Below, piece after piece: positions 51,647-62,400 of a stretch of DNA of 64,000 nucleotides. Under the pieces are notes generated by a model. The model did not search any database. It was given only the letters and a program-made list of their open reading frames with translations, and was not told the DNA's origin. A program made the position numbers and the translations under genes. This stretch comes from Bacteroidota bacterium (lineage in GTDB: Bacteria; Bacteroidota; Ignavibacteria; UBA10030; UBA8401): NCBI GenBank assembly GCA_030679145.1, contig JAUXTU010000110.1:1-64000 (forward strand), read 5' to 3'. The stretch's first letter is position 1. Each line of letters starts with the position of its first letter.

Positions 51647-52405
51647 ATGAAAAAAATACTATTCGCCGTTGTTATCGCAGCAAGTCTCATACCGGCGGTT
51701 GCACAAAATTCCGCGGGTGATGCCGCCAACATCGAGCCTCGATATATTATCGATACACCGACTGCCGGACTCTTAAAGCGTGGCGCATTTTCTCTTGAAT
51801 CAAATTTCTTTCAGGATGGCGGATTGATGTTCGGATTATATGCCGGTGCACTTGATCGTTTGACATTCGGAATTTCGTACGGCGGAGTTGGTATTATCGG
51901 AAAATCAAGTGCGACGATGCAAAAACTTCCCGGTGTGATGGTAAAGTACAGGTTGTTCGATGAATCCGAAGCAATGCCCGCAATTGCATTTGGTTTCGAC
52001 TCACAAGGAAAAGAAACGTACATCGATTCGTTGGAACGGTTTACAATCAAGTCCCGGGGAATTTTTGTCGCGGCAAGTAAAAATTATTCATTCCTTGGTT
52101 TCTTAAGTTTTCATGGCGGAGTGAATTGGAGTATGGAAAAGAAAGATGGCGATAAGGATATGGATACATTTGTTGGAATTGAAAAATCGATCGGACAGGA
52201 AATCTCGTTCATTACTGAATATGATTTTGGTTTTAACGACAGTCATGTGGTTGGGCAAGGAAAGGGGTATTTAAATGCGGGACTTCGGTGGTCGCTTGCC
52301 AATGGGTTAGCACTTGGTTTTGACCTTAAAAATATTGTGAAAAATCAACAAAATATGACATTCGGAAATCGGACTTTAAAGGTTGAATATGTGCGAACTT
52401 TTTAG
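51647..52405 (+). CDS. putative outer-membrane beta-barrel protein
   Basis: 252 residues with a signal peptide ('MKKILFAVVIAASLIPAVAQ'), many Gly/aromatic alternating strands, and a C-terminal '...KVEYVRTF' ending in Phe. Not assigned to a named family. It lies 31 bases after cysS. Confidence 0.65.
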   Translation: MKKILFAVVIAASLIPAVAQNSAGDAANIEPRYIIDTPTAGLLKRGAFSLESNFFQDGGLMFGLYAGALDRLTFGISYGGVGIIGKSSATMQKLPGVMVKYRLFDESEAMPAIAFGFDSQGKETYIDSLERFTIKSRGIFVAASKNYSFLGFLSFHGGVNWSMEKKDGDKDMDTFVGIEKSIGQEISFITEYDFGFNDSHVVGQGKGYLNAGLRWSLANGLALGFDLKNIVKNQQNMTFGNRTLKVEYVRTF

Positions 52406-52603
52406 CGCAATTTTTTGACTTTTCCTGTTCAATTCTGTAATATATATTGTAATGAAATCTAATAATAATCAGCTTGCCTATTAAACCTTCGCTACAAGAA
52501 CTACATCTACATTGAAAGCCTTACTGCTTTGTTGTACATTGTAAGGAATGATTTTCTTCTTTTGACTGTTCATAAAAGCAGACAATAACCAAAGAGGTGC
52601 GCT

Positions 52604-53569
52604 ATGAAATCTGTGCGGAATTCATTATTTCTATTTTCAACAGTTCTGTTGTTCTCCGGTTGCTATACAGAACTTGCAACGGTTGAACAAAATGATCGTG
52701 AATATGTATATGATGCTGATACGACATTTGAAGAAGGTTCAACAACAGTTAACAATCATTATTATTTAGATGATAGTTATCGTCGGTCCCGTCTACGTGC
52801 ATCATTCCATTATTATTATCCAGAAAATAATTCTTGGATTGGCGCATATTATAATTCCTATTTTAATGATCCGTATTGGGGAATGAGACCATGGTCGTGG
52901 GCATATGATCCGTGGTATGGATATTATCCCGCAACAACATGGTGTTATACCCCACCATATTATGATCCTTGGTATCCCCATTATCCTTATGGCGGGTATT
53001 ATCCGGTATATTATCCCAATCCGGTTTATGTAAGTACTCAGCCGGCAACACCGCCACGAATTCGAACAGAAGGGTCATCTCGAGATGGTAATAGAACCGA
53101 TGTTCGTTCCAGGCCGATTGTCACACCATCGACCGAAACACCGGTAACAACTACACGAACAAGAGGAGGAGTTGACAAAGAAGTAGTTCCCTCTCAGACA
53201 CCAGTGAGAACAAGAGGTAACGATGTATCATGGTGGGATAGAAAAGATAAAGAGCAGCCTAAAGAGGTAAGACCTGTTGAAAGACCAAGAACCGTTCGTA
53301 ATCCAAATGTTTCTGAAAAACAAAAGAGAGGAAATGAAGAAGCTGTTTCAACCGATCGGCCACGTGAAGTAAGAAAACCAACAGTTTCACCAACGACAAA
53401 ACCATCAACACCAAAGAAAGAATCACGACCTGCTGATCGTCCGCGTGAGAGCAGACGTCAATCATATAATCCGCCGCCGCAACAATCTTCATCATCTGCA
53501 CCAGCATCATCAAGAGGTAGCAGCAGTTCATCAACATCATCGTCATCAGGCAGCAGAAAGAGAAATTGA
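52604..53569 (+). CDS. Tyr/Pro-rich lipoprotein with a low-complexity basic/Ser tail
   Basis: 321 residues. Lipobox 'LLFSGC' is followed by an N-terminal segment paralogous to the next gene ('YTELAT' against 'YTQLMT'). A Tyr/Trp/Pro-rich stretch (about 65-145) contains repeated 'YYP/DPWY' units. An Arg/Thr/Pro-rich region and a Ser-rich C-terminus ending 'SGSRKRN' follow. It is probably an outer-membrane or surface lipoprotein; the function is unknown. It has a promoter-sized 198-base leader. Confidence 0.7.
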   Translation: MKSVRNSLFLFSTVLLFSGCYTELATVEQNDREYVYDADTTFEEGSTTVNNHYYLDDSYRRSRLRASFHYYYPENNSWIGAYYNSYFNDPYWGMRPWSWAYDPWYGYYPATTWCYTPPYYDPWYPHYPYGGYYPVYYPNPVYVSTQPATPPRIRTEGSSRDGNRTDVRSRPIVTPSTETPVTTTRTRGGVDKEVVPSQTPVRTRGNDVSWWDRKDKEQPKEVRPVERPRTVRNPNVSEKQKRGNEEAVSTDRPREVRKPTVSPTTKPSTPKKESRPADRPRESRRQSYNPPPQQSSSSAPASSRGSSSSSTSSSSGSRKRN

Positions 53570-53570
53570 T

Positions 53571-54290
53571 ATGCGATACTCAATGAAATTAAATATTCTC
53601 TGTTCGATCATTGCTCTGTTTTTTGTCAGCGGATGTTATACTCAATTGATGACGCCTCAAGATTATATGAAGGTCCGAACCCAGCAATCAGCTGTTCCTT
53701 TTGCGGACAATTCATATTCAATAAATTATAATCAGTCGTGTACATCATGTCATTCTGTTGCGGAACTTAATGAGCGTTCAGAGGAATTGGAATATTATGG
53801 TGTTCGAACTGTTCACGACGGGATTGCATTATCGAATCGGTTATGGGTGAGTGATAATACAAATCCAGATGAAATTTATTATGCGCCTGAACCAATTTTT
53901 TGGCCTGCACCGAATACCCCTATTAATCCATGGTGGGTTCCTCCGGTTTCCGTTATTACTACACCGACTCAGCCGACCAAAGGAAGCCGACCAAGAACTA
54001 ATGGTCCGACACGAGATGGTTCAACGCGCGGTGAAAAAGATAAACCAATTTCATCACCAACAACAGCTCAACCAACTACTCCCGTTGGAGGAACAACGAC
54101 AACACCTGTTACGACTGCACCGGCACCTGCAGTAACAATTACACCGGCTCAATCATCAACGACTCCTTCGCAACCAACAGAAAGCGGACGCACACGGGAT
54201 ACGAGCAGTGATGGAAATACAACAACTACGACCAAAACAAGAAGCGAAGGTTCCTCCAGAGATTCCAGCGGCGGAGCCAGACCGCGTTAA
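53571..54290 (+). CDS. Thr/Pro-rich lipoprotein with a single CxxCH motif
   Basis: About 239 residues. Lipobox 'FFVSGC' at about 17-22, then 'SCTSCHSVAEL', a CxxCH heme-c attachment-type motif, at about 57-67, and a Thr/Pro/Gly-rich disordered tail (about 140-239). The context is one heme site at most, without a recognised cytochrome fold. It starts 1 base after the previous stop (ATG 53571; ATG 53583 also possible). An open frame upstream in the same register from 53445 is only overlap with the previous gene's Ser-rich tail. Confidence 0.65.
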   Translation: MRYSMKLNILCSIIALFFVSGCYTQLMTPQDYMKVRTQQSAVPFADNSYSINYNQSCTSCHSVAELNERSEELEYYGVRTVHDGIALSNRLWVSDNTNPDEIYYAPEPIFWPAPNTPINPWWVPPVSVITTPTQPTKGSRPRTNGPTRDGSTRGEKDKPISSPTTAQPTTPVGGTTTTPVTTAPAPAVTITPAQSSTTPSQPTESGRTRDTSSDGNTTTTTKTRSEGSSRDSSGGARPR

Positions 54291-54306
54291 CATTACGAGG
54301 TAATTT

Positions 54307-55758
54307 ATGGAAAAATTTAAAATTTTAATTCTAATCACTATAATTATCAGCATACCATTATTTGCACAATTCTCAGAAGATGCAGTTCGATATTCAGCGC
54401 GCGGCAGCGGTGTCGGTACACGCGCTTTAGGAATGGGAAATGCATATATCGGGGTGTCGGATGATTACAGTGCAACATTTTGGAATCCTGCAGGGCTTGC
54501 ACAAATGCGACGGCTTGAGGTAATGGGGGGTATTTCCAATGTGGGATTTGCCAATGATGCTACATTTTATTCTGCGAAAAAAAATGCAACGACATCTGCA
54601 ACGTCGCTTGATAATCTCGGATTTGTTTTTCCATTTCCCACGCTGCAGGGAAGTTTAGTTTTTGCATTTGGATATAATCGGATTTCTGATTTTGCAAATG
54701 CTTCTAAATTCGACGGATTTAATAATCAAAGTTCAATTATCCCTTCATTACAAACATCGGCTACAGATGATCCTTCCGGTGAATTTGATATCCCATTCAA
54801 TTTATTCTTAACGAACACGAACGGATATACTTCGATTCAACAAAATGTGAACCAAAGTGCTACCAAAAAGGAGAGTGGAAATCTTGGTCAATGGTCTTTT
54901 TCCGGTGCGATTGATATTGAAGAGAATATTTCTTTCGGTGTTTCACTGAACATTTATTCCGGAAAGTACGACTATACGCGAAATTTTCTTGAGTCAGACA
55001 ATTCCAATCTATATAATTATAATGCTTCACAGGCTATCTCATCCGATTCCGCATATTTGCGATTTAACAAATTCTATTATGATAATTATTTAAGTGCAGA
55101 ATTAAGCGGCAGCAATATTACAATGGGATTGATGTACCGTTCGGATTTTTTCCGGTTTGGTCTTGTCGGCAAAGCTCCATCATCTATAAAGGTCAGCGAA
55201 ACATATACGAATGAAGGACAAAGTGTGTTTGATGCAGGGACTTGGTCAGATAAAAATCCGGCAGGAAAATATTCTTATACTGCGAATAACGAATATACGG
55301 TACACTCTCCGTGGACATTTGGTGCAGGAGGATCGGTATATGTTACAACACATTTGTTACTTGCGGCCGATGTTGAATATACGGACTGGACGCAAATTGA
55401 ATGGGTGGATAATTTTGATCTTGAAAAAGGGAATACCACTCTTCAATCTGCTTTTCGTGCTACAACCAATATTCGTCTTGGGGCTGAATTTGACATTCCA
55501 TCGACTGACGTGAAGGTGCGTGGCGGATATTCTTTGACACCATCCCCATATAAAAATGATCCAAGTTCATTTGACCAGACAATGTTTACCGGTGGCGTTG
55601 GAATTCTTCTCCAACGAAATGTTTCACTGGATGGTGCCGTCGCCTTTGGTTCATTTAAATCATTTAGAAATCAATACTCATATCCAATCAATACATCGAG
55701 AACCGATGAATCGATAGCTACTTCACTGGTCAATTTCACTGTAAGCTATCGATTCTAG
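54307..55758 (+). CDS. OmpP1/FadL-type outer-membrane transport protein
   Basis: 483 residues: signal peptide ('LIPLFAQ'-type end), an N-terminal hatch-like region with 'GMGNAYIGVSDDYSATFWNPAGL' (characteristic of FadL/PorV-like proteins) and a barrel ending 'LVNFTVSYRF'. FadL barrels move hydrophobic substrates such as fatty acids; PorV-like relatives serve T9SS. The choice between them is not settled. An intrinsic terminator follows. Confidence 0.82.
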   Translation: MEKFKILILITIIISIPLFAQFSEDAVRYSARGSGVGTRALGMGNAYIGVSDDYSATFWNPAGLAQMRRLEVMGGISNVGFANDATFYSAKKNATTSATSLDNLGFVFPFPTLQGSLVFAFGYNRISDFANASKFDGFNNQSSIIPSLQTSATDDPSGEFDIPFNLFLTNTNGYTSIQQNVNQSATKKESGNLGQWSFSGAIDIEENISFGVSLNIYSGKYDYTRNFLESDNSNLYNYNASQAISSDSAYLRFNKFYYDNYLSAELSGSNITMGLMYRSDFFRFGLVGKAPSSIKVSETYTNEGQSVFDAGTWSDKNPAGKYSYTANNEYTVHSPWTFGAGGSVYVTTHLLLAADVEYTDWTQIEWVDNFDLEKGNTTLQSAFRATTNIRLGAEFDIPSTDVKVRGGYSLTPSPYKNDPSSFDQTMFTGGVGILLQRNVSLDGAVAFGSFKSFRNQYSYPINTSRTDESIATSLVNFTVSYRF

Positions 55759-55783
55759 TAAATTCAAATAATAGTTGCGTCAA

Positions 55784-55807
55784 AAACGCCGCTTTCAAGC
55801 GGCGTTT
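55784..55807 (+). terminator. intrinsic terminator
   Basis: An 11-base perfect stem (aaacgccgctt/aagcggcgttt) with a minimal loop, then a T-rich run, 26 bases after the FadL-like stop. Confidence 0.85.
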
Positions 55808-55884
55808 GTATTTTATAGTTGAGTTTGGACTATACTTTCAATAGTTTATGTCAATAATTTGAAGTTAATGTTGGGGAGTCATCA

Positions 55885-57072
55885 ATGTTTGGCAAAAAAC
55901 CTTCTGTAGATCCGCAAGGACAAGAAAAAGAACAGATATCGAAATTTTTACGTCAGGCTGATGAACTTGTTAGGGTGAAAAATTTTGACGGGGCATTGAA
56001 TGCAACCCGCAAAGCATTGGCAATCGATCCGAAACACACGCTTGCCCGTTCATTTCAACAGCGAATTCTGCTGATCCAAAAACAAAGTGAACCAGTTGAA
56101 GAAGCTGCATCGAAAGGACCTTCTCCCGAAGAGGTAAATCAAAGAATTTCACTTCTTTTTTCGGCAGCAGAACAATTGATCGGGAAGAGAGAATATCAGG
56201 AAGCGCTGACAAGAATTGCGGAAGTATATCAACTTGAGCCCGGTAGTCATTATGCCAGAGCATATTCCGACAGAATAGAACAATTGATCATGGAAGATGA
56301 TCAGCGCGGTATCAGCAAGTTTGGGAAACCTATTATTCCGAACCAAATGGTTGTTCAGAACGCTTCGTCGCCGCAGAGCGAACGAGGAAGTTTGATGATG
56401 TATGAAGAAATGTTGAAGGAATATTGGTTCGACGGAAAAATCTCACCTGAAGAAGAAAATGAACTTAAAGCTGTCCGGGATATCTTTGCTATTACAACGG
56501 AAGAACATAAAACGATTGAGAATAAAGTAAAACTCGAATCATATATCGAGGCTCTTCGTCTTGCATGGAAAGACGGCGTGATAAGCGAAATGGAACGACA
56601 AGTACTTGATATGATGCGGAAACGATACAGCATCACTGCAGATGAACACTTAAAACTGGAAGACAGTGTGCGTGAAGCGAAACGAGGAACGAAACCAAAA
56701 GCAAGAATTCTTGTTGTTACTGCAGATAAAGAACTGCTGGCGAACATAACGAGAACATTACAACAGCGGCATTATGAAGTTGTCCATGCAAGCCGAGCTG
56801 AAGACGCATTACATTCAATGGCAAAACAAATCCCTGAATTGATCATCAGTGAAGTGATATTTTCCGCCGGAGCTATGGATGGGTTTGAATTTTTTGAGAG
56901 TGTACAAAAACATTCTTCGTTGGAAAATGTGCCGTTCTTTTTTCTCGCTGAAACAAAGAATCAAAATATCATTCGCGCTGCTCTTCGAATGGGATTTGAT
57001 CTTTATCTGACAAAACCAGTCGATGTAGATCTGCTTGTTGCAGGAGTGGACGGAAGATTGTTAGCAAAATAA
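55885..57072 (+). CDS. TPR protein with a degenerate receiver domain
   Basis: 395 residues, cytoplasmic. TPR-like helices lie at about 15-135. Two related helical repeats ('YWFDGKISPEEENEL' at 180-208 and 'AWKDGVISEMERQVL' at 227-256) occupy the middle. The C-terminal receiver-like domain (273-395) keeps Lys377 ('LTKPVD') but has Glu323 ('LIISEVIFS') where the phosphoacceptor Asp is expected. The latter may mimic the phosphorylated state. It is monocistronic, with a TATACTTT box about 50 bases upstream; the partner is unknown. Confidence 0.8.
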   Translation: MFGKKPSVDPQGQEKEQISKFLRQADELVRVKNFDGALNATRKALAIDPKHTLARSFQQRILLIQKQSEPVEEAASKGPSPEEVNQRISLLFSAAEQLIGKREYQEALTRIAEVYQLEPGSHYARAYSDRIEQLIMEDDQRGISKFGKPIIPNQMVVQNASSPQSERGSLMMYEEMLKEYWFDGKISPEEENELKAVRDIFAITTEEHKTIENKVKLESYIEALRLAWKDGVISEMERQVLDMMRKRYSITADEHLKLEDSVREAKRGTKPKARILVVTADKELLANITRTLQQRHYEVVHASRAEDALHSMAKQIPELIISEVIFSAGAMDGFEFFESVQKHSSLENVPFFFLAETKNQNIIRAALRMGFDLYLTKPVDVDLLVAGVDGRLLAK

Positions 57073-57155
57073 TCGCTTGCACCATATCCTAATTTTACGG
57101 ATGTTAAGCCATTGACTGTTTACCATGTTGGTTTTTTATTGAACTCCGCTGATTC

Positions 57156-59456
57156 ATGTACAACAAGATCTTCACAACCATTGTAGTAATATCCGCAGGT
57201 TTTCTTTCATTCCTTCTGCTGAACTTGTTGTTCCCTCTGCCTGAACAAAAATCATACTCGCTCGTCATCTATGATCGAAACAACACCATGCTCAATGCAT
57301 TTCGAACTACCGATGGTATGTGGCGGATTAGAACTCGTCCAGAAGAAATTCCGATTCGATTAAAAGAAATTTTACTTTGGAAAGAAGACCGTTATTTTTA
57401 TTATCATTTTGGTGTTAATCCACTATCGTTAGCAAGAGCTGTGGCGCAAAATCTTTACAACAAAAAAAGAATATCTGGGGCGTCAACAATTACCATGCAA
57501 GTTGCTCGGATGCTTGAGCCGAAAGAACGGACGTACGGAAATAAGATCATTGAAATATTTCGAGCTCTGCAATTGGAATGGCAATACTCTAAAGACGAGA
57601 TACTCGCCATGTATCTTTCGACGGTTCCGCTTGGCGGAAATATTGAAGGATTACAGACAGCGGCAATGATCTATTATCAAACACCGTTGGAGCGATTGAA
57701 TGTTGCACAGATCGTGGATCTAATCCTTGTGCCGAATGATCCCAATGATCTCCGTCCGGACAGAAACAGTGAAATATTGTATCAAGAAAGAATGTTAACT
57801 GTTCAGCGTTTCGCCAGATCAGGAATATTTAGCGAAAAAGATTATGTGATTCTGGAAAAATCCCGCACATCTGTCACTCGAAATGTTTTACCGAAACTTG
57901 CTCCGCATTTTTCGCTCCGAATCAAAGAACTCTATCGTTCGGAGGATGAAATACACAGTTCGCTTGATCTGAAGATCCAGCAATCTGCAGAAAAACTGCT
58001 GCAGAATCATATGCGGATATGGAAACAACGGGAAGTGAATAATGGCGCAGTAATCGTGATCGATAATGCTACAATGGAAGTTGCAGCGTATGTCGGTTCT
58101 GAAAATTTTTCCGATTCATTGCATGGAAGTCAGGTTGACGCAGTGCGGGCAATACGCTCACCGGGTTCTACGTTGAAACCATTCCTCTACGCTCAGCAAA
58201 TGGATAACGGTACGATTACGCCAAAATCCCGTCTGCTAGATATTCCGTACGATGATGAAGGTTTTGTTGCGGAGAATTACGACAAATCGTTCAGCGGATT
58301 TGTGTATGCCGATGATGCGCTGCGGCGGTCGTTGAATGTTCCGATGGTGTACCTGCTTCGGGATGCAAGTGTTCCGGAATTCGTTTCGTTCTTAACGAGT
58401 GCGGGAATCCATTCGTTGGAATCACAGAAAACCAGAGTTGGACTAAGTATGATCCTCGGTGGATGCGGCGTTACACTGGAAGAATTAACACGCGCGTATG
58501 CAATGTTTCCGGGTGGTGGAGTGTTCCGAATGCCGTCGTATAAAAAAGTCTCGCAGAATATATCATTCAACCCTCAAAGAGTATTCTCGCCTTCAGCTGC
58601 ATTTATGGTGACGAATATTCTCTCCGGTCTCGACCGACCTGATCTTCCGAATAATTTTGAGTCTGCAAAAAATCTGCCGAAGGTAGCATTTAAGACTGGA
58701 ACCAGTTACGGCAAACGCGATGCGTGGTGTATCGGATATTCGTCGGAATATACGATTGGAGTGTGGATTGGAAATGTGACGAACAAAGGGAATCCTGAGC
58801 TTTCGGGAAATAAGTCGGCAACACCATTATTAATTGATATTTTTAATTTCATCTCTTCTTCGAAGAAGAAATCCATTTTGCCAATGCCTAATGATGTTCA
58901 ATACCGCGAGGTGTGTGCAGTGAGCGGAAAAATTCCCACGGATGTGTGCAGCGACAGGATCGACGATCTCTATTCGATAACACACTCACTGAATGTATTT
59001 TGTGATATCGATAAAGAATTTACCGTTGCACAAAATGGGAAAATGTGTTTTTGTCCTTCGTGTGTAGAACGGCATTCATATACAACAAAAATTTTCCGTG
59101 ATTTTCCTCCAGCACTTGTGAATTTTTGGAAGCGAACGGATCATCGGTATTCTACGCCGCCGCCACATAATCCGGAATGTTCACGCTTATTTGTAGGAAC
59201 CGGGCCAAAAATAATCACCCCTTCAGAACGAATGACTTACTTGATCGTTTCGGACAATCAAAAAATTTCGCTTCAAGCCAGCTCTGGAGTGGATGTCAAA
59301 TCGCATCTCTGGTACCTTAATCAACACTATCTCGGCAGAAAAAAAGTAGGAGAAACTGTGTTCTTAACACTGCATGCCGGACTGTATACCGCGCGTTGTA
59401 TTGACGACAAAGGAAGATCATCATCGGTGAATTTTACTGTTAAAAAAATCATGTAA
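57156..59456 (+). CDS. pbpC: penicillin-binding protein 1C
   Basis: 766 residues. A membrane anchor (8-28) precedes a GT51 transglycosylase (about 55-225) with catalytic Glu77 in 'KEDRYFYYHFG' and 'GASTITMQVAR'. The transpeptidase (about 290-570) has S338-xx-K341 ('GSTLKPF'), 'RRSLN' and 'KTGTSYG'. A Cys-containing insert and the BiPBP_C domain (about 675-766) close the protein. The bifunctional wall synthase is paired with an alpha-2-macroglobulin gene 18 bases downstream, as in the E. coli pbpC-yfhM pair. Confidence 0.95.
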   Translation: MYNKIFTTIVVISAGFLSFLLLNLLFPLPEQKSYSLVIYDRNNTMLNAFRTTDGMWRIRTRPEEIPIRLKEILLWKEDRYFYYHFGVNPLSLARAVAQNLYNKKRISGASTITMQVARMLEPKERTYGNKIIEIFRALQLEWQYSKDEILAMYLSTVPLGGNIEGLQTAAMIYYQTPLERLNVAQIVDLILVPNDPNDLRPDRNSEILYQERMLTVQRFARSGIFSEKDYVILEKSRTSVTRNVLPKLAPHFSLRIKELYRSEDEIHSSLDLKIQQSAEKLLQNHMRIWKQREVNNGAVIVIDNATMEVAAYVGSENFSDSLHGSQVDAVRAIRSPGSTLKPFLYAQQMDNGTITPKSRLLDIPYDDEGFVAENYDKSFSGFVYADDALRRSLNVPMVYLLRDASVPEFVSFLTSAGIHSLESQKTRVGLSMILGGCGVTLEELTRAYAMFPGGGVFRMPSYKKVSQNISFNPQRVFSPSAAFMVTNILSGLDRPDLPNNFESAKNLPKVAFKTGTSYGKRDAWCIGYSSEYTIGVWIGNVTNKGNPELSGNKSATPLLIDIFNFISSSKKKSILPMPNDVQYREVCAVSGKIPTDVCSDRIDDLYSITHSLNVFCDIDKEFTVAQNGKMCFCPSCVERHSYTTKIFRDFPPALVNFWKRTDHRYSTPPPHNPECSRLFVGTGPKIITPSERMTYLIVSDNQKISLQASSGVDVKSHLWYLNQHYLGRKKVGETVFLTLHAGLYTARCIDDKGRSSSVNFTVKKIM

Positions 59457-59474
59457 TCATCTCTAGGAGAATTT

Positions 59475-62400
59475 ATGAATTTCTGCAAACATCTCTGCAT
59501 CATTCTCTCTTTCGCTGTTTTTTCTTCATGTTCTGTGTTTGATTCCGAGTCATTGAAGATATCATCACTTCCTCATGGCATCGTACCGGCAAACAATGTT
59601 TTTGAATTTAATTTTTCCCGCCGGATTGTCTCTGCCGATTCCGTCGGTGTTTGGACAACAACACCATATGTTGAATTTTCCCCAACGATTGAAGGAAAAT
59701 TTATCTGGCAGGATTCGACCAGACTGGTATTTACTCCCGATGCCCCTTTGCCCGGAGATCAACGTTTCAAAGGGGAATTAAATGTCAGCCTTTTAAAGAA
59801 CATTTCTGGTGCATCAACATTCAGCGGAGATGATGAATTTGAGTTTTCTACGGAACAATTTTTCATGAAAAGCGCTGAATTCTTTTATGACAGGATCGGC
59901 GCACAGCGGGTTGTGGGAGTAAAGGCAAATCTTGAATTTACATACGCCGTTAATCCCGATGATGTGCGCAAATATTTGAAGATCGATATCGACGGGGTGC
60001 AGCATTCCGACGTGCGGGTGATGACAACGACAGTGGGTAAAATAATCCCGATCGAATTAGGTTCGATGACGCAGTTAGAAAAACCGCGCACGATCAACGT
60101 CTCATTCAACAATGAACTGAAATCATCGGAAACGAATACGACGATTACGATGAATGTGCCGTTCGTCTATAAGCTTCCGGGATTGGAAGAGTTGAAGATA
60201 TATGGACACGAATTTGGTTTTGATGGTTCCGACAGCTGGATCACGATCAAAACTTCGCAAGAAATTGATCTAAGAAATGTTAAACAATTTATCACGCTTG
60301 AACCTTCGCGTACATTTAATATTGAGAAAAGCGAAGGAAGAGGGTTTACACTCCGCGGCAAATTCGAACCGGGATCGACATTCCAGTTGAAAGTGAAGAA
60401 AGGGATCGAAAGTGTGCTTGGAGCAAAATCTCAGAATGACTATGATGCTGATATTGTGATCGGAAATATCCAGCCATCAATTCGTTTTGCATCGGCTGGA
60501 ATGTACATGCTGCTGGGAGGTGCAAAAAGTGTCGATATCCGCACGATTAATACGCCGAAGCTGAAAGTTTCCGTCAGCCAGATCTTTCAGAATAATCTGA
60601 CCTTTTTTTTGGCAAGCGGGAGAAGTTATGACTATGATTATTCTGAGGATGAAGACGGGGAAGGTTCGTATCACCGATATTATCGTTTTTATGTGAGCAA
60701 TTTTGGAAAGCAGCTGGAGACCAAAGAATTAGATATTCCTTCCACAAAGAACAAAGAAATTTCTACTCAGATCGATCTTGTTCCGTATCTCAACAATGGG
60801 AGGAAAGGTTTTTATCTGGTGGAGGTATTCAATCCGGAACAGACATGGAAACGAACATCAAAATTGATCTCCATTTCCGATATTGGATTGATTGTAAAAC
60901 GAAGCGAGCAAGTGCTTCATGTCTTTGCGGTGAGTTTGGAGACAAATAAACCGTTAGGCAATGTGACGATTGATTTGATCTCATACAATAATCAGTCGAT
61001 GGCTTCGGCTCAAACGAACGGTGATGGGATGGTGGAGTTTAAAAATTTTGCTGAACTAAGCAAAGAATTTACTCTGAACATTGTAACAGCACGAAAAGGA
61101 GAAGATTTTAATTTTATTGCACTGAATGATTACCGTGTTGAGACTTCCCGATTTGACGTTGCCGGAAAATATGACACCAAAGGAATGTACGATGCATTTA
61201 TGTATGGCGATAGAAATCTCTACCGACCAGGCGAAAAGATCTTCGTCAGCGGTATCATCCGAAATTTGAACAACGATCTTCCTGCAAACCTTCCAGTTCG
61301 GATCAAGATATATAATCCGAGAGGGGCAATGCTGACAGAGCTTAAACAAAATTTGAATGAGGAAGGATCGTTCGAGATATCGTACACAACCCCAATGACA
61401 TCGCAAACAGGAACATACCGTTTTGATCTACAAACGGGTGATGAATCATTTCTTGCATCTCACAATGTGAGCGTAGAAGATTTTGTACCGGACCGATTGC
61501 GAGTAAACCTTGCTACTTCGAAAGAATCGTTGAAACCTGGAGATAAAATATCATACGATTTGCAGGCATTCAATTTCTTTGGTCCACCGGCATCGAACCG
61601 CCATTGGGAATTTGAAGGGACATTCACGATCGTTCCATATCAATCAAAACAGTTCTCCGATTTTAGATTCTATGATGACAATGCGACTAATTATTCTTCA
61701 GAACCACTCGTAAAAGAAGGAGAAACAGACGAAGAGGGGAAGGCGCAATTTGACTTCACAGTACCGCGAGACGTAACGTCGCAGGGATTGCTCCGTGCCC
61801 GTGCGCGCGTTGCAGTATTCGATGAATCCGGCCGTCCTGTGTATCAACTTGCACAAACAACAGTGTATCCAAAAGAGTATTATATCGGAGTAAAGAACAG
61901 CGCCGGATATTATGTCAATCCAAATACTCCTCAAAAAGTCCAAATTGTTGCTGTGGATGCAGGTGATGTTCCCATTAAGGGATTTACAGCGCACATGGAA
62001 GTGATTCGTGAAGAGTGGCATTCCGTTCTTCGTGTCCGAGCCGACGGCGGAGGACTGCGTTATATTTCTGAAAAACGTGAGGTTCTTGTCAGTGCTCAGG
62101 ATATTGTTCTTGATGGCAAACCTCGGGATGTTTCATACAGCGTTCCGCATTCCGGTGAATATGTTGTTCGCATTTCAAAAGCGGGAGAGAGTGGATATAA
62201 TCAATTTGGATTTTATTCATACAGCTGGGCTACAACCGATATAACATCATTTCAGATTGATCCGGAAGCGCGTGTGGATATTGTTCTTGATAAAAAAGTA
62301 TATGCACCGGGAGAAAATGCAAAAGCATTGTTCATGACGCCCTTTGACGGGACACTGCTTGTCACCGTTGAACGGAACAAAGTATTCACGTATCAGTATC

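Noticed and set aside
53445-53570. Upstream extension of the CxxCH lipoprotein (His/Arg-rich frame)
   Set aside because: It overlaps the Ser-rich end of the previous gene in another frame and would bury the signal peptide inside the protein.
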